The translations under genes were made by a program, and so were the position numbers. This document shows, piece after piece, positions 24,792-37,584 of a stretch of 64,000 bases of DNA (position 1 is the stretch's first letter; every line of letters starts with the position of its first letter). The stretch comes from Cyclina sinensis (Eukaryota; Mollusca; Bivalvia; Venerida; Veneridae). The notes below the pieces were generated by a model. It was not told the origin of the DNA and did no database searches. It saw nothing but the letters and a program-made list of their open reading frames with translations. The stretch lies in NCBI GenBank assembly GCA_012932295.1, contig JAAONU010000010.1:27711348-27775347 (forward strand), written 5' to 3'.

Positions 24792-26573
24792 ATCACGGAA
24801 GTATATAAGTAGCTTTAACATATAAAAGAGCGAACAGGTTGATATCACGAAAGTATGTAAGTAGCTTAACATATATAAGAGCGAACAGATTGATATCACG
24901 GAAGTATATAAGTAGCTTAACATATAAAAGGGCGAACATGTTGATATCACGGAAGTATGTAAGTAGCTTAACATATAAAAGAGCGAACAGGTTGATATCA
25001 CGGAAGTATGTAAGTAGCTTAACATATAAAAGGGCGAACATGTTGATATCACGAAAGTATGTAAGTAGCTTAACATATAAAAGAGCGAACAGGTTGATAT
25101 CACGGAAGTATGTAAGTAGCTTAACATATAAAAGAGCAAACAGGTTGATATCACGGAAGTATGTAAGTAGCCTAACATATAAAAGAGCGAACATATTGAT
25201 ATCACGGAAGTATATAAGTAGCTTTACATATAAAAGAGCGAACAGGTTGATATCACGGAAGTATGTAAGTAGCTTAACATATAAAAGAGCGAACAGGTTG
25301 ATATCACGGAAGTATGTAAGTAGCTTAACATATAAAAGAGCGAACAGGTTGATAAACCGGAAGTATGTAAGTAGCTTAACATATAAAAGAGCGAACAGGT
25401 TGATATCACGGAAGTATGTAAGTAGCTTAACATATAAAGAGCGAACAGGTTGATATCACGGAAGTATGTAAGTAGCTTAACATATAAAAGGACGAACAGG
25501 TTGATATCACGGAAGTATGTAAGTAGCTTTACATATAAAAGGGCGAACAGGTTGATATCACGGAAGTATGTAAGTAGCTTAACATATAAAAGAGCGAACA
25601 GGTTGATATCACGGAAGTATATAAGTAGCTTAACATATAAAAGGGCGAACAGGTTGATATCACAGAAGTATATAAGTAGCTTAACATATAAAAGGGCGAA
25701 CAGGTTGATATCACGGAAGTTTATAAGTATCTTAACATATAAAAGGGCGAACAGGTTGATATCACGGAAGTTTATAAGTATCTTAAAATATAAAAGGGCG
25801 AACAGGTTGATATCACGGAAATATATAAGTAGCTTAACATATAAAAGGGCGAACAGGTTGATATCACGGAAGTATATAAGAAGCTTAACATATAAAAGGG
25901 CGAACAGGTTGATATCACGGAAGTATATAAGTAGCTTAACATATAAAAGGGCGAACAGGTTGATATCACTGAAGTATATAAGTAGCTTAACATATAAAAG
26001 GGCGAACAGGTTGATATCACGGAAGTATATAAGTAGCTTAACATATAAAAGGGCGAACAGGTTGATATCACGGAAGTATACAAGTAGCTTAACATATAAA
26101 AGGGCGAACAGGTTGATATCACGGAAGTATACAAGTAGCTTAACATATAAAAGGGCGAACAGGTTGATATCACGGAAGTATACAAGTAGCTTAACATATA
26201 AAAAGAGCGAACAGGTTGATATCACTGAAGTATATAAGTAGCTTAACATATAAAAGAGCGAACAGGTTGATATCACTGAAGTATATAAGTAGCTTAACAT
26301 ATAAAAGAGCGAACAGGTTGATATCACGGAAGTATATAAGTAGCTTAACATATAAAAGAGCGAACAGGTTGATATCACGGAAGTATATAAGTATAACATA
26401 TAAAAGAGCGAACAGGTTGATATCACTGACGTATATAAGTAGCTTAACATATAAAAGTGCCAACACGTTGATATCACGGAAGTATATAAGTAGCTTAACA
26501 TATAAAAGAGCGAACAGGCTGATATCACGGAAGTATATAAGTAGCTTAGTATATAAAAGAGCGAACAGGTTGA
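24792..26573. repeat. 51-bp minisatellite array, about 35 copies
   Basis: The monomer reads cttaacatataaaagagcga, acaggttgatatcacggaag, tatgtaagtag. Because 51 is a multiple of three, several frames stay open for hundreds of codons on both strands (repeating 17-residue units); these are artefacts, not genes. Variants are clustered: tatgtaag monomers dominate the left (about 24.85-25.6 kb), tatataag the right, with a run of three tatacaag monomers (about 26.07-26.19 kb) and two tttataag monomers (about 25.71-25.77 kb). It lies 450 bp upstream of antistasin exon A. Confidence 0.97.
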
Positions 26574-26599
26574 AACGGTTAGGTCACATTTTACTTTCA

Positions 26600-27820
26600 T
26601 CAGCATTACTTTATTTTTAACTATTTTTTTTAATAAAGTGTAAAGAATCTTGGTGTAGTACAGTGTTTTCTCTTGGAAGCAATCTGAGGCTTAAAAAATC
26701 GTTCTATATTTTAGCTGAAAAATTAGCACCACCTAGTAACGCGTTCAATTCCTTGTTTTCAAAATTGTTGATAAAAAGTTAATACTTAACTGAAACAACT
26801 GGTAATCTTGAAGGTATCTAGTATTGATTGTCCGATATATTTTACTAATATGTCTACTATATTGACGTGATATGTTCTAGTAATAGAAACACAAAAAAAT
26901 ACCAGTTACTGTTCCACATATCAGTAGACATAAAAGCACACAGTGTAAGGTCGCCATCTTTGTTCTTTATGGTGAACTTTGGACGGTTTTTATCATCGTT
27001 TGATAACTGACAATAAGGCCACCTTAATTGACACCTGCCCTTTTGTCTTTAGACTTCCGGTCGCCTGATTGCCTTCTTCATGAAACGATTACAGACTTAA
27101 ATCATTTTAACTTTATCTTGGATTAATTCGTGTTAACTTATGTCTTGAAAGATACGTTAAGGCGTCTTTCATTTTTTTCGCAGCGAGAAATGAAAAGGAA
27201 AACGAAAAGCGAAATCGCTAATAAGCGGTGTATTAAAGAAACCAACATTTGTTTTTGTCTTCTCAATTACTTAAATTTTAGTAACGTTATCTTTTGTAAG
27301 TACGACTTAGACATGTTTATTTGATTGTTCTTTGTCAAAAAGAATTCTTTGTCTACTGTACCGATGTGGTTTTTATTTTTTATTTTTTTTAAATTAGTTG
27401 ATCAATATATACATTAATGCTCTTTTTTTCCTCTGCCTACTTTTTGAGTGTTTTTGGGAGGCTATGGTTTTGACTGTTTTATTTTTTCTGACAAACGTTT
27501 TTCACTTATGTTTTTCAAAATATCAATATTTAATCGTGACTTTTATTTCTTTTATGGAAACTATATATTTGAGGCAAATAACCCAGAGACCACGGGGTTT
27601 TGATAAATTTTGAAGAAATTTGGCTACCGGTAAATGATTTCGAAGACATACGTTTCTGAAGTATAAAACATTGCTGCAATAGAATGATTGTAACTACAAC
27701 TTTCTCAACACAAAAGAACCAAACGATTCTGGCTCGCTCTCCTGAAAAAGGACTATCAAACATATTGGGGCGCGCTAGCAATTGTCATGTGTCAGATGAA
27801 AGAAAATGTGAATACAAAAG
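26600..27820. other. AT-rich spacer
   Basis: No exon with credible splice sites or domain was found. A 64-codon plus-strand frame at 27130-27324 is Lys/Arg-rich but has no recognisable feature. Confidence 0.4.
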
Positions 27821-27825
27821 TTTTG

Positions 27826-28010
27826 CCCAGGGATTTTAGAGGGGAAGATATTGAAAGTTTTTCTTAATACAGACTATGCAAAAAGTGACCCCTCGGGTAG
27901 GGCCATGATTTGTATAATCTTGATAGAGGTATACTAGATGATGTCCTTTTAGATGGCAATCAGAATGATGCAGGAATTCATTGTTCTTGTGTAATATTGA
28001 AATATTATAA
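27826..28010 (+). mobile_element. tandem-cored (HINE-like) element, left fragment
   Basis: It carries the 'gtgacccctcgggtagggcc...cttgatagaggtatactagatga' wording of the tandem units found at 2.0-3.7 kb. It is split from its continuation (28816-29490) by the foldback element at 28.0-28.8 kb. Confidence 0.5.
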
Positions 28011-28027
28011 TATAAAATATAATATAT

Positions 28028-28812
28028 AGAGAATAATAGGTTAGTATCTTAATATAAGAAAGTTTATCTGGCAAGGCGTAGGAATTTTTCGGATGAGCCG
28101 CAGGCGAACCCGATAAATTCCGCAGCCGAGCCAGATAAACTTTCTCAATTAAGACACTAACCTATTATTCTATTTATCCTGTCACATCTGGCATTTGGAA
28201 ATAATTTACTTATTAGTACATTGAATTTACTTAAGATTTTGAAAATCTATCTTTAAAGTGTTTCAATTTAGGCTAATGCCAAGGTTATCCGGCAAGTGGT
28301 ACATTTGCACACAAAAAAATAGTTCCAAAGTTTCAGTAACTTTATTTCCTTAAATGGTCACTATATTGTAAGATTTACATATTGAAATATTCAATTTTTT
28401 ATTCAAGTAGTCTCTGTTTGTAATAGCATCAATTTTATCACTTCCTTCTGATTAAAGTAGTCCATGACATATCATCCGCCGTATATCAACGTCACGTGAC
28501 CAACTGCCGTATATAAAGAAAAATATCCATCGGTCGTTGGTTCGACCCCTGGGCAGGGCAAAATTTCTCCGTGACAATTGTTCTCAGACATTGTGTCTTA
28601 TGTTCATTTGTCTCTCACCGCTGATTCAGAGTTGATCATGTGGGAACAGTAGTCAGTCACTTGCGGAGAAATTGGCAATTACTGGTTAGTTATCCAGGAA
28701 AACCGGTTAGGTGGGCTGACCGCCGAGATATAACAAATGTTGAAATCGGCGTTAAACCCCAAAACAAACAAACCTTGTTATCAGTTCGAAAGTGTTATTA
28801 GTGACAGGATAA
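28028..28812. mobile_element. foldback/TIR element inserted in a tandem-cored repeat
   Basis: It starts with a hairpin: aataataggttagtatctta plus gaaagtttatctggc (28034-28075) pairs with gccagataaactttc plus acactaacctattatt (28129-28168), with an inner ggaattttt.cgg / ccgataaattcc pair. This is followed by a body bounded by tttatcctgtcac (28174) and gtgacaggataaa (about 28800-28812) in inverted orientation. The flanking string attataatat occurs at both sides, a possible target duplication. A SINE lies inside. Confidence 0.6.
28526..28773 (+). mobile_element. tRNA-derived SINE, 5'-truncated or diverged
   Basis: ggttcgacccctggg matches a pol III B box. The body shares blocks with the SINE at 42459-42730: gcaaaatttctcc, acttgcggagaaa, actggttag, ccggttaggtgg.ctgaccgccg and a gcgttaaacccc tail followed by aaaacaaacaaacc. 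The A-box part is not clear in this copy. Confidence 0.7.
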
Positions 28813-28815
28813 ATT

Positions 28816-29490
28816 ATAATATTGATCATCCAAGGATCATTGCTATGAAGTGTTATTGCAATTGACCTTATGCTTTAGAGAAGATTTTATTTTTTCCTAT
28901 AAGATCTATGCAAAATGAAGTGACAGCTAAGGTGGGGCCAGTTTTGATCCTGGAGCTATGGCATATATGATACTTGTAGAGGTCTACTAAAAAATGCTTT
29001 AAATAAAAATTCTTGGCTCTTTGCCTAAAAACCTACTTTTTTCCTTTCAGATGCCATGGCGACCACAGATCTGAATGAAATTTAATTTTTCGTACAATTT
29101 AGAAAGAGAACCATCAAATGACCATAGATTTTAAAGTCTTTTCCTGTAACAGTTTATGCAAAATGAAGTGACCCCCTACGGCAGGGCTAATTCTGACCAC
29201 CTGGTACGATTTTAGCATAGATCGACTAGATGATTCTACATACCAGAACCTTAGCTTTAGGCCTTTCGTTTTCAGACAAAAATACCTTTAATATTTTTTT
29301 CTATTCAGCTGTCATGGCAACACGAATTATGCATGTGATTCCATTTATCATATAATTTTAAATGGATTCCATTTATCAGATAATTTTAAATGGATACCAT
29401 CCAAAGATCATTTTTATGTGAAGGTTTCTTTTGTATTAAGCCAAGTGGTATAGGAGGGGATGCTTTTGGAAGTACCTGTGGACGATGAAC
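28816..29490 (+). mobile_element. tandem-cored (HINE-like) element, right fragment
   Basis: It holds about three diverged units with 'atgcaaaatgaagtgac...gggcc..ttttgatcc' and a 'ttcagatgccatggcgacc' closing section, ending near the ctgtggacgatgaacgaaagc segment. Confidence 0.5.
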
Positions 29491-29683
29491 GAAAGCGGAT
29501 ACTTACTCTATTTGATTAGCATACATTTTCAAGATACGCCTTGAAAAGTTTGATAGGGATTTGTTTCAAGTTGTTAAAATTTAGGAAAAGACTACTTGAT
29601 GGACATTGTCAACATCTCTCTGTGCAAGATGTCCCTATAAAAATAGGGTTTTAACAAAATACAAAATACTTTTTTTCAAAAAC

Positions 29684-29689
29684 GTGCTT
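29684..29689 (-). promoter_or_regulatory. candidate poly(A) signal for the minus-strand gene to the right
   Basis: AATAAA on the minus strand (complement of tttatt near 29684) is followed downstream by a GT/T-rich stretch. It would give a long 3' UTR if the transcript ending near 34.8-36.1 kb runs this far. This is inference only. Confidence 0.3.
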
Positions 29690-30258
29690 TATTGATTACA
29701 AAATATATGTAAAAAGGAGTTTACATTTAAATAATCAAGCAATAACATATCAATATCCTTTCTCAATGATATGGTAATGCCTTTATTTACAATGACTTAC
29801 AATAGTTAACATTTGACATTCAATAAAAAAGTACAAACGAATATATTTAAAACTGTCAAACATACACAATATTTGCCAGTTTCAAAAGACCTAAAATACA
29901 TGAATCAAAAAACTTGCTAATAGTGCAAATCTCACAAAATCCCGTGGCAAGTAGATAATATTTCACAAAATCTCGCTTGCATTATATATCAAAAATCTTC
30001 AAAACTACTCCAATCTTATGATAACAAATCGTATAATGCATTGATTTCTACATAAGGATACCGAAAGTATCAAATGTGGACGATAAATGAAAAATAAAAG
30101 TTTATACAAACAAAATGTCCCTATCTTCCAATGAATGTGTGAAATCCGTCCATATCCTCATTCTGCCTAACTTATAATCAGAATTTCTACAATACATTAA
30201 ATTATTTCACGGTAAAGCATATTTTAAATTTCATGTTTAATTGAACATTCTAAAATAT

Positions 30259-31195
30259 AACTAGAGCTATCACTCAATATGATTAATACCCCAGCAAGAC
30301 TGGTTCGGAACTGAGGAAGTTTGACCATTGTATGAAGTTGCACTGAATTCCAACCAGTAGTTTTCAAGTTATGCTCCGGACAAAGACATGAAACAAAGGG
30401 CAATAACTGTGCAGATAGTGAAGATGGAGTTATACCTCGTGTACACTGCACTTCCTGTCATTGATCACTGTGTGAAGTTGCACTGAATTCCAACCAGACG
30501 TTTTCAAGTTATGCTCCGGACAAGTAAAACCAACAAAGGGCAATAACTGTGCAAATAGTGAAGACGGAGTTATGGCTTTTGTATAGTGCATTTTTTGTCA
30601 TTGTGCTTGACCATTGTATGAAGTTGCATTAAATTCCAACGAGTAGTTTTTAAAGTATGCTCAGGAAAAGGAAAACCAACAAAGGGCTATAACTGTGCAA
30701 ATAGTGAAGATAGAGTTATAGCTCTTGTAGACTGCACTTTCTCTCATTGTGCTTGACCATTGTGTGAAATTTGCACTGAATTCCAACCATTACTTTTCAA
30801 GTTATGCTCCGGACAAGGAAAACCAACGAAGGGCAGTAACTCTGCAAATAGTGAAGATGGAGTTATAGCTCTTGTACGTTGTACTTTCTGTCATTGTGCT
30901 TGATCATTGTATGAAGTTGCATTGGTTCCAACCATTAATTTTTACATGTTATGCTTCGGACAAGGAAAACCATCAAATGACAATAACTCTGCAAATAGTG
31001 AAGGTGGAGTTTTGATTCTTAAACACTCCACTTTCTCTCATTGTACTTGACCATTTTATGAAGTTTCACTAAATTCCAACCATTAGTTTTCAAGTTATGC
31101 TCCGGACAAGGAAATTGCAATGAACCGCCCGACCGCCCGCCCGACCAGGGGACTCCTATATACCCCCAACTTCGTTTCGGGGATATAATAATGGT
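30259..31195 (+). mobile_element. tandem-cored (HINE-like) element
   Basis: It begins at actagagctatcactcaata and holds about six units of roughly 145-150 bp with 'ttgcactgaattccaacca', 'caagttatgctccggacaag' and 'gggcaataactgtgcaaata'. It ends in a ccgcccgaccgcccgcccg segment and a hairpin (tataccccc...cggggatata, 31158-31188). The hairpin's second arm is the reverse complement of the taatacccc near the start. Confidence 0.75.
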
Positions 31196-34100
31196 CATCA
31201 CGTGTTCTTAAGCATTATGGACAAATGCTAACTTGTCGAGTGCTTAAACAGTGTTTTCCACTAGCTCATAATGATATTTTAATCTGCTATATGTTAAATC
31301 TTTTCACTTTACATCAGTTTATAAAAAAGCCTATTGCACAGACACTTGTGCAGAAAAAAATGTTTGTTTCATGGAAACTACAGCACATTCTATGCAGTAT
31401 GAATATTAACAAAGATATTTAGGCATCCATGCTCCCGTATCTGAAAACACACGTTTACAATCTTGTAATTATGCTACAGGAACAAAAAGTCTGTGCACTG
31501 AATGTCCCACACCAGAAGATACATTTAGTTTAAACAAAATATTCTTTAAATATATCATCTATATACAGATTATATAACAGAACATGGTTTGCAAATTTTC
31601 AACATTGCGTGCAAATCATACGGTAGAATAATTACATTCTCCTCTCAGTAATACAACAGTGTCTTGCCATCTTATTTCAGTCAATGGGAGGTAACCTGTA
31701 CATACAAACTGATCCAAATAAGGTAAAATTGATGTGCACATTATAGTAACCTGTACATATATACATACCTGGGAGTTAATGACAATACACATATATGAAG
31801 TAAAACAACAGCAGTGGGGCTATAAATACCTTCACACAGATATTCAATACAATGACTTTAATATGAAATATCATAATTACAAAAAATATAACGGATTTTC
31901 AAAAAATGGATTTTTCAGGAATGAAGATTGTGGATACAATATTTAGCAATAACTGAGCAATGTTATAATAAGTGTTAACTGCTCTTACTACAGAAATATG
32001 ATTTCTGAGGTATATTTGTTGCAACTAACATTTTAAACATCACAAAATGGAAAAACAATAACATTGTACGGTATTTCTTTGGTACATATATGCTTTAACA
32101 AAAGAGTTTTCACTATTTCATCTGTGTTAATTTCGTAAAACTGATACCTTGTCCTCTTAGCAACTGGTTAAAGCTATCACATGTTACAACATTGCTTAAC
32201 ACATCAGATATCATACAACTGTTTCGCAGTTAAACAGAAGGTAAATCTCACAATCTACTAAATCGTGTATACAGAAAATACACAGTCGATGCATAAGTTG
32301 TTGACATCACAGGAAAACGGGCATTCGGACATCTATTATAATATTGACAGACAGGTAGTGAATTGAAAATCAGCAAAAAATGCAAAATTTCTTCTCCTCT
32401 TCTAATGCAACGTATAAATAAATTACTTCAAGTAGAAACTTTGTCTTACATAAAAAATAAATCATATTTTGTATTAAATTTCTTAAATACCATAACTATG
32501 GCAACAGGTTATGGAAAAAAAAAATTCCCTTACATAAAGTATGTTTTCAGATAAAACGCAATGTTGACTAATCATGCAAATAGCAAACATAGTTGTATAT
32601 GATTTGATACATTGAAAATGTATAGATTTGTTTTAATGACATATATTGAATTCAAAAGATAACAAATACTTTCTTAGCCAATAACCTTAGAGACAACATA
32701 TCAACAACTTAAGGCTTGTCACATAATGTTAAGAAACACCAGTTTTGAAACATTTATGTTCCTTTTAAACATGATAATTATTATAATAAATCTCTTCTAT
32801 GTAGGAATCTAAAATTTTCAAACATTAATCTAGAGGTATCATTTGTTTGTTACAAGTAATAAGAAAATTTAATATGCTCAAATGCCGGTTTCCCCATGAC
32901 CTATGACATATACATGTGTCTTTTATAACAAATAAGAAAAATACAGTTTATATGTATTTTTTTTCTATTACAACAAATGTTCCAAATGACATACATATTT
33001 ACATAAATATACTTTGTTCACAGCTAACGTCAGTTTTAAGTCACTTCTTTATTAGACTAGCTTCAATAATTTACAACTTTGCATTCTAGTCTTTAATGTC
33101 TAGTTCCTACAACCCCACATTCAAGTCTTTAATGTCTAGTTCCTACAACTCCACATTCAAGTCTTTGATGACTAGTTTCATTATCCCAGAATATTGTTCA
33201 CCACTTCACAAGTTCAATATTCTTCATTACTTCAGAATTTACTAATTTATAAGTTTGTATCATTTACTCTTTCACCTTTCTATTCATACAATTATGACAT
33301 TTACTCATACATGCCATATGTTTTAAGGATATCTCATGTAATTTTAGTAATTGAAACATTTAACAAGTTTGGTTCTATCCAGGGAGGTAATCAGAAACCA
33401 TTCATGATTAAGAACCGTAAGTATTCAGGAATGAAACATTTTGTTTTCTACACTTACACACTAACTTTGATTGACATTCACATCGTTCATCATACTCTAA
33501 AATTTGACTGGTGTAAACATGTAAATCTAGTAATCATTAATTAGTTTCCTAAATTCTTTAATTAAATGCCTTCAGTCAAGATACTTTATTTCTTGTACAG
33601 TGATTCAAAAATCAGATTTCTTCAAAATAATTGGCAAAGACGGATCTAGAGCATAATGTGACAAATCAAATACATTCACAATTTTCAAACTGAACTTTAT
33701 TCGTCATGTGCCAAATATTACTGTTAAATCTTATTAAAGTTGTCTAGTTTTCATTGGAATGACACTGCTAACAACAACACTGTTAATTTGAACTGATGAC
33801 ACTTTATGTAGATTCTTCTTCAAATGCATGCACATGTGTCTAGTGATTTGTGACGTCCCGAACAGTTTATAAATTGTGTGACATTGTGTGACATTCAGTG
33901 CCCTACTAACAAAGGATTTTCAGTTTTGTATTGGATGATGATTTTGTTGCCATCTCTTTCATCAAAGAACAATATGCAGACAGGAAACAGTCTAAAATAT
34001 GAATTCTTATTCCTCTTGCAATACAGTTGTCCAGGGGGAAGGCCCGTTGATATACAGGCAGTACTTAAGTAGTAGATTGTCCTGAAAAAAAGTAAGTAAG

Positions 34101-34816
34101 ATATTCATAGAAAATGTATTTTAACGGAATACAAATTCTTAGAAAAAGTTTAATTCTGCATTTGTTTAAAACAATGAGATTTTACCATTCACGCTGAACT
34201 CTGTCAGCGCTATGCTTTAGAGGCCACAGGGGAGAGAACTACTGAAACTTCAAATTACAGTATTCTTGCTCCTATTGGCACTTGATTATAACAACATTTG
34301 CAGCATTGCGACATATATGTCCAGTTCCGATTTATTCATATTCAGTATTCATAACTTGCCATATCTGACAACCTCCCATAACCAACATTTCCAACTAGTC
34401 CCAATGAGTGTCGGTACAGACAAGTTTTACTGTATGATTCTGTCTTTAACATGGAAACCTATCTGTGGGTTTCACTAGAAATAATTCCCATTTTCAGCAT
34501 AGTCAGAATTTCATAAAAATGTAATGTTACACATGGATTATGGACACATAACAATTTTTAGGTTGTGAATTCAATATTCTTTTTATGAATCATATTTGTC
34601 TTGTTCAAAAGTAACTGAGATTCATTCATAATATCTCAGATTTGTTATTTAACTATGAACATGCTATTCATTTACAATAAATAAGGTAAAGATATGCACT
34701 TCTTCTAATCAAGAACAAAATGCAAAGAGGTATTACCTGATACATAAAGTGTACCAGCTCTTGCAGATGTTTAATACATACATTGCCATGCTATCTGTGG
34801 GTTCTGGTACTACATG
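31196..34816. other. non-coding region, possibly 3' UTR or intron of a minus-strand gene
   Basis: No domain-bearing open frame was seen on either strand. Short direct repeats of 'caagtctttaatgtctagttcctacaa' occur at 33088-33180 (about three copies of a 36-bp unit). It could be a long 3' UTR of the gene whose exons lie at 36-42 kb. Confidence 0.35.
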
Positions 34817-34929
34817 CCAGGTTCCATGTGGACCGTTGGTGGCTTAGCACTCATTTCCGCAAGTATAATAATCATGTCCATAGTTTCCAGGCACCGTTTA
34901 TGTTTGGTAAAATTAAGTTTAACAACCTG
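34817..34929 (-). CDS. candidate terminal exon, acceptor in a SINE-like tail
   Basis: After a minus-strand acceptor (gactgttacag) a phase-0 frame runs 37 codons to TAG: VVKLNFTKHKRCLETMDM then IIILAEMSAKPPTVHMEPGM. Composition is protein-like, and it could follow KI of the exon at 36138-36253 if the donor att|gtaaac were used there. The first bases match the tail of a SINE-like repeat also present at 47.13-47.28 kb, so this may be an exonised repeat or no exon at all. Confidence 0.3.
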
Positions 34930-35060
34930 TAACAGTCAAAGTCATATCAGGTGATCAATTTACCTAACAATCATTCCTGCGAAGAACCTGTAATAGACTC
35001 CTATTATCCATTAGAAACTGCCAACTTTGGTAATGTTCCATTGCGGAGCTCAAACCCAGG
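34925..35060 (-). repeat. SINE-like repeat (second family)
   Basis: The minus strand reads gggtttgagctccgcaatgg, then tcgcaggaatgattgttaggtaaatt, then tttgactgtt...gttaaactta. This parallels 47.13-47.28 kb block for block. gtttgagctcc resembles a degenerate B box. Confidence 0.45.
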
Positions 35061-36137
35061 GCCATAAATCATGAGAAGCAACTGTAAGTAAGCCATGGAC
35101 AAACAAACCATCCTCTGGATCAAAAACTGGAGTACGAGCTTACTGAGCTGATTGGCATTTTAAGACAAAATCAAAGCAAGACAATGATTGACAAGATTTA
35201 CAAAAGGAAAACAAAATGTAACAATTACTTTAACAAGATGTTCAAATATTAAAACATTACAGAACAGGCTATACATTAAAATGAAAATAATAATACGCTA
35301 CAGTACATAATTAAACTCAACACCAGACGGCAAAGTAACTCTGCAAACTTCAAACTTGAATTTCACCATCTGTCTGTAGACTTCCTGCTGGTCTTTGATC
35401 ACAGTCTGTCAGAGTACTTAGAAGATTTATAGGCAGAATGTAACTTGTAGTTTTATTCTGCAAGATGCAAGTCAGATGTCCTTAAAAAAGAGATTTTGTT
35501 TATGAAATAGATTTTAAGTTTGAATGATATACCGTCGAACATACTACGGTGTTCAGATGCGTAGCAATTTATTTGCGAAGGCCCAAGGCCGTGCCTTTCC
35601 TTTTCAAAATTTACTGTTAATATAGAGAAAAAGAATAAAAGAAGCACTGTATACATTCTGCAGTATTAAAGTGTAACTCTGAATTCTTATTACTGTAAAC
35701 AGTTACATTAAGCTGAAATCTTGGTATGATTGGATTAAAGAATGATAGACTGTGGTTAAGGGGCAAAATGCCGAAATAAAACACTGGAATTTACAAGCAT
35801 CAAATCTTACCAGATACTCAGAGTCTCAAGTGACATGAGATCCCTTTCTGGGTAAGTACGGCTGTCAGAGAATCTAGCTGTCTCTTCTCATTTGGCTCTA
35901 ACATCCCCTAGCATGCTAACTCTATATCCAGTATACACCAGATCCTCTCTGTCAGTTTACCTCATCATTACATTTTCCATTTATACAGTTTGACAGTCCG
36001 GGCTGTATGTAAACACTAGTTTTTATCAGATTCTGGGTTGCTAACATCTGTAAAGTAGTGTACAATTTGATATAAAATCAGCACTATTTTTTAAATTCAA
36101 ATAATATATACAATATTGCACAGGTGTGGTCCGAATT

Positions 36138-36253
36138 TTACAGGAACATGTTACAAGTTCCGTGAATGTTTACAATCTTGGTTCTAAAATCAGAGAATCT
36201 ATACTCTTTGTTCATGATCATGGTCACCACAGAATTAAGAAGGGATCTCAGCA
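36138..36253 (-). CDS. candidate exon of unrecognised gene (C-terminal part)
   Basis: The acceptor is ttgttttgtag and two bases complete a codon (phase 1), exactly what the exon at 37510-37584 requires. It encodes LRSLLNSVVTMIMNKEYRFS then DFRTKIVNIHGTCNMFL and a TAA stop. The joined reading TVKLVVLRSLLNSVVTMI looks like an amphipathic helix. A donor inside (att|gtaaac) could instead splice on to the candidate exon at 34817-34929. Family not recognised. Confidence 0.4.
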
Positions 36254-36299
36254 CTACAAAACAAGAACACAATTTTCTATATACAGGAACATTAATAAG

Positions 36300-37315
36300 A
36301 ACTAGAACTGTGTCCATAGGACACGGATGCCCCCACTATGCATAAGTGCTCATAAACAAGAGCATGTATATTCTGTATGTAAGATTTAGGTTGGGAACAA
36401 TTTTTTTTCTGTAGATGCAAATGAACTGAGGTGTTTTGTATATTATTAATGCTGTCCTTTTATTTCAAAATTAGATATTTTATACTGAAACAAGGGCTGT
36501 CGGATGGACAGCACACTTGACTATTCTTAGTGCTTGAAGGTATAATAAAAGCCTGAAATAAAAGATTTTTCAAAGTCTTAAAAGGGGAATAACTAATAAA
36601 AATGCTTAACAGAGCTATGGGCCTTGATGGAATGACAGAGTCTACGGCCAAGTTTGAACCAAGTATCTGCAGTAGAAAGGGAAGAAATAGTGAACATGAG
36701 AAGCTTTCCCTGAAACTTTAACCCGACAGCCATGCCGCAAGTACAATAGACCTCCTTATTCTTTGAACAGTCGACATAAAAATGTTGTAAATATTTATGT
36801 ACTATGAGGAATCACATTAGCGAAGACGAAGAAAGAGACATACAAGTAATTACATGTTGCTGAAATTAAAGTAAGCAAGTAAAATTTAAAAAATGTTACA
36901 CATGAAAGTTAACTACAGATTAAAGTATAGAAACCCCAGGTGTGTCAGGTCCCGTAAAAACATTACCCTTCTTTTACTATCATCTACACATTAAGGTTGT
37001 TAATCCCTAAAAGTTTAAGCAACATCTGCCATCCGGTTTATGAAGAGTTGCGTTCACAAATTTATTTGACTATATGGTATATAGTGAAAAAATCAACAAA
37101 GGGCCATAATTCCGTTAAATTTGGTCGAAGCAAAAATTCCTTCCTTTACTATCATCTACACATTAAGGTTGTTTATCCCTGAAAGTTTTAAGCAAAATCT
37201 GCCATCCGGTTTAAGAGGAGCTGCGTTCACAAAATTTCGGGACATATGTATGTACAGACGTACTGACTGACGGACACGTGCAACGCTATATGCTCCCACT
37301 TTGTGGGAGCCTAAA
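36300..37315 (+). mobile_element. tandem-cored (HINE-like) element
   Basis: It begins agaactgtgtccataggaca and contains two clear units with 'actatcatctacacattaagg' and 'caaaatctgccatccggttta'. It ends with actgactgacggacacgtg and a perfect hairpin (gctcccac ttt gtgggagc, 37292-37310). Same architecture as the other copies. Confidence 0.65.
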
Positions 37316-37509
37316 AATTGTAAAAAAGCTTCAATCCTATCACCTTGTATTTTCACAGATTAATTGAAAAGCTTGCTTATTACGTTCATTTAAAATCTTG
37401 AAAGGCACAACCCATGCTCCAACAGAGATTAAACCATAAACTGTCAGAATCCAGGGCAAACACTTTTAACAAGCTCACAAGGCCCAAAAATACATCTTAA
37501 GTCACTCAC

Positions 37510-37584
37510 CAACCAGCTTTACAGTGGGAGAAGAATTTACATTCTTAATTCTGGTGCAGATATCAGCTTGCAATTCTTCAAGAT
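37510..37584 (-). CDS. candidate internal exon of unrecognised gene
   Basis: The 75-nt exon is phase 1-1, with acceptor gtatgttgag (weak tract) and strong donor gttg|gtgagt. It encodes LEELQADICTRIKNVNSSPT then VKLV. An overlapping frame in the same stretch (DQLRKTSQCSMYVEILKNCK then LISAPELRM, stop at 37537) would be a terminal exon in phase 0 from an acceptor at 37627. I prefer the first reading because it chains in phase to 36138-36253. Confidence 0.4.

Noticed and set aside
6980..26573. Common origin of the 52-bp and 51-bp arrays because both contain gatatc
   Set aside because: Only six to seven bases are shared; the rest of the monomers do not align.
24765..26620. Long open frames (up to 460 codons) on both strands
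   Set aside because: Produced by a 51-bp tandem repeat with no in-frame stops. Same composition in opposing frames; no start, splice or domain evidence.
35809..35900. Possible extra exon of the unrecognised gene with donor ctg|gtaaga
   Set aside because: Three frames look plausible with different acceptors and none chains convincingly to both neighbours.
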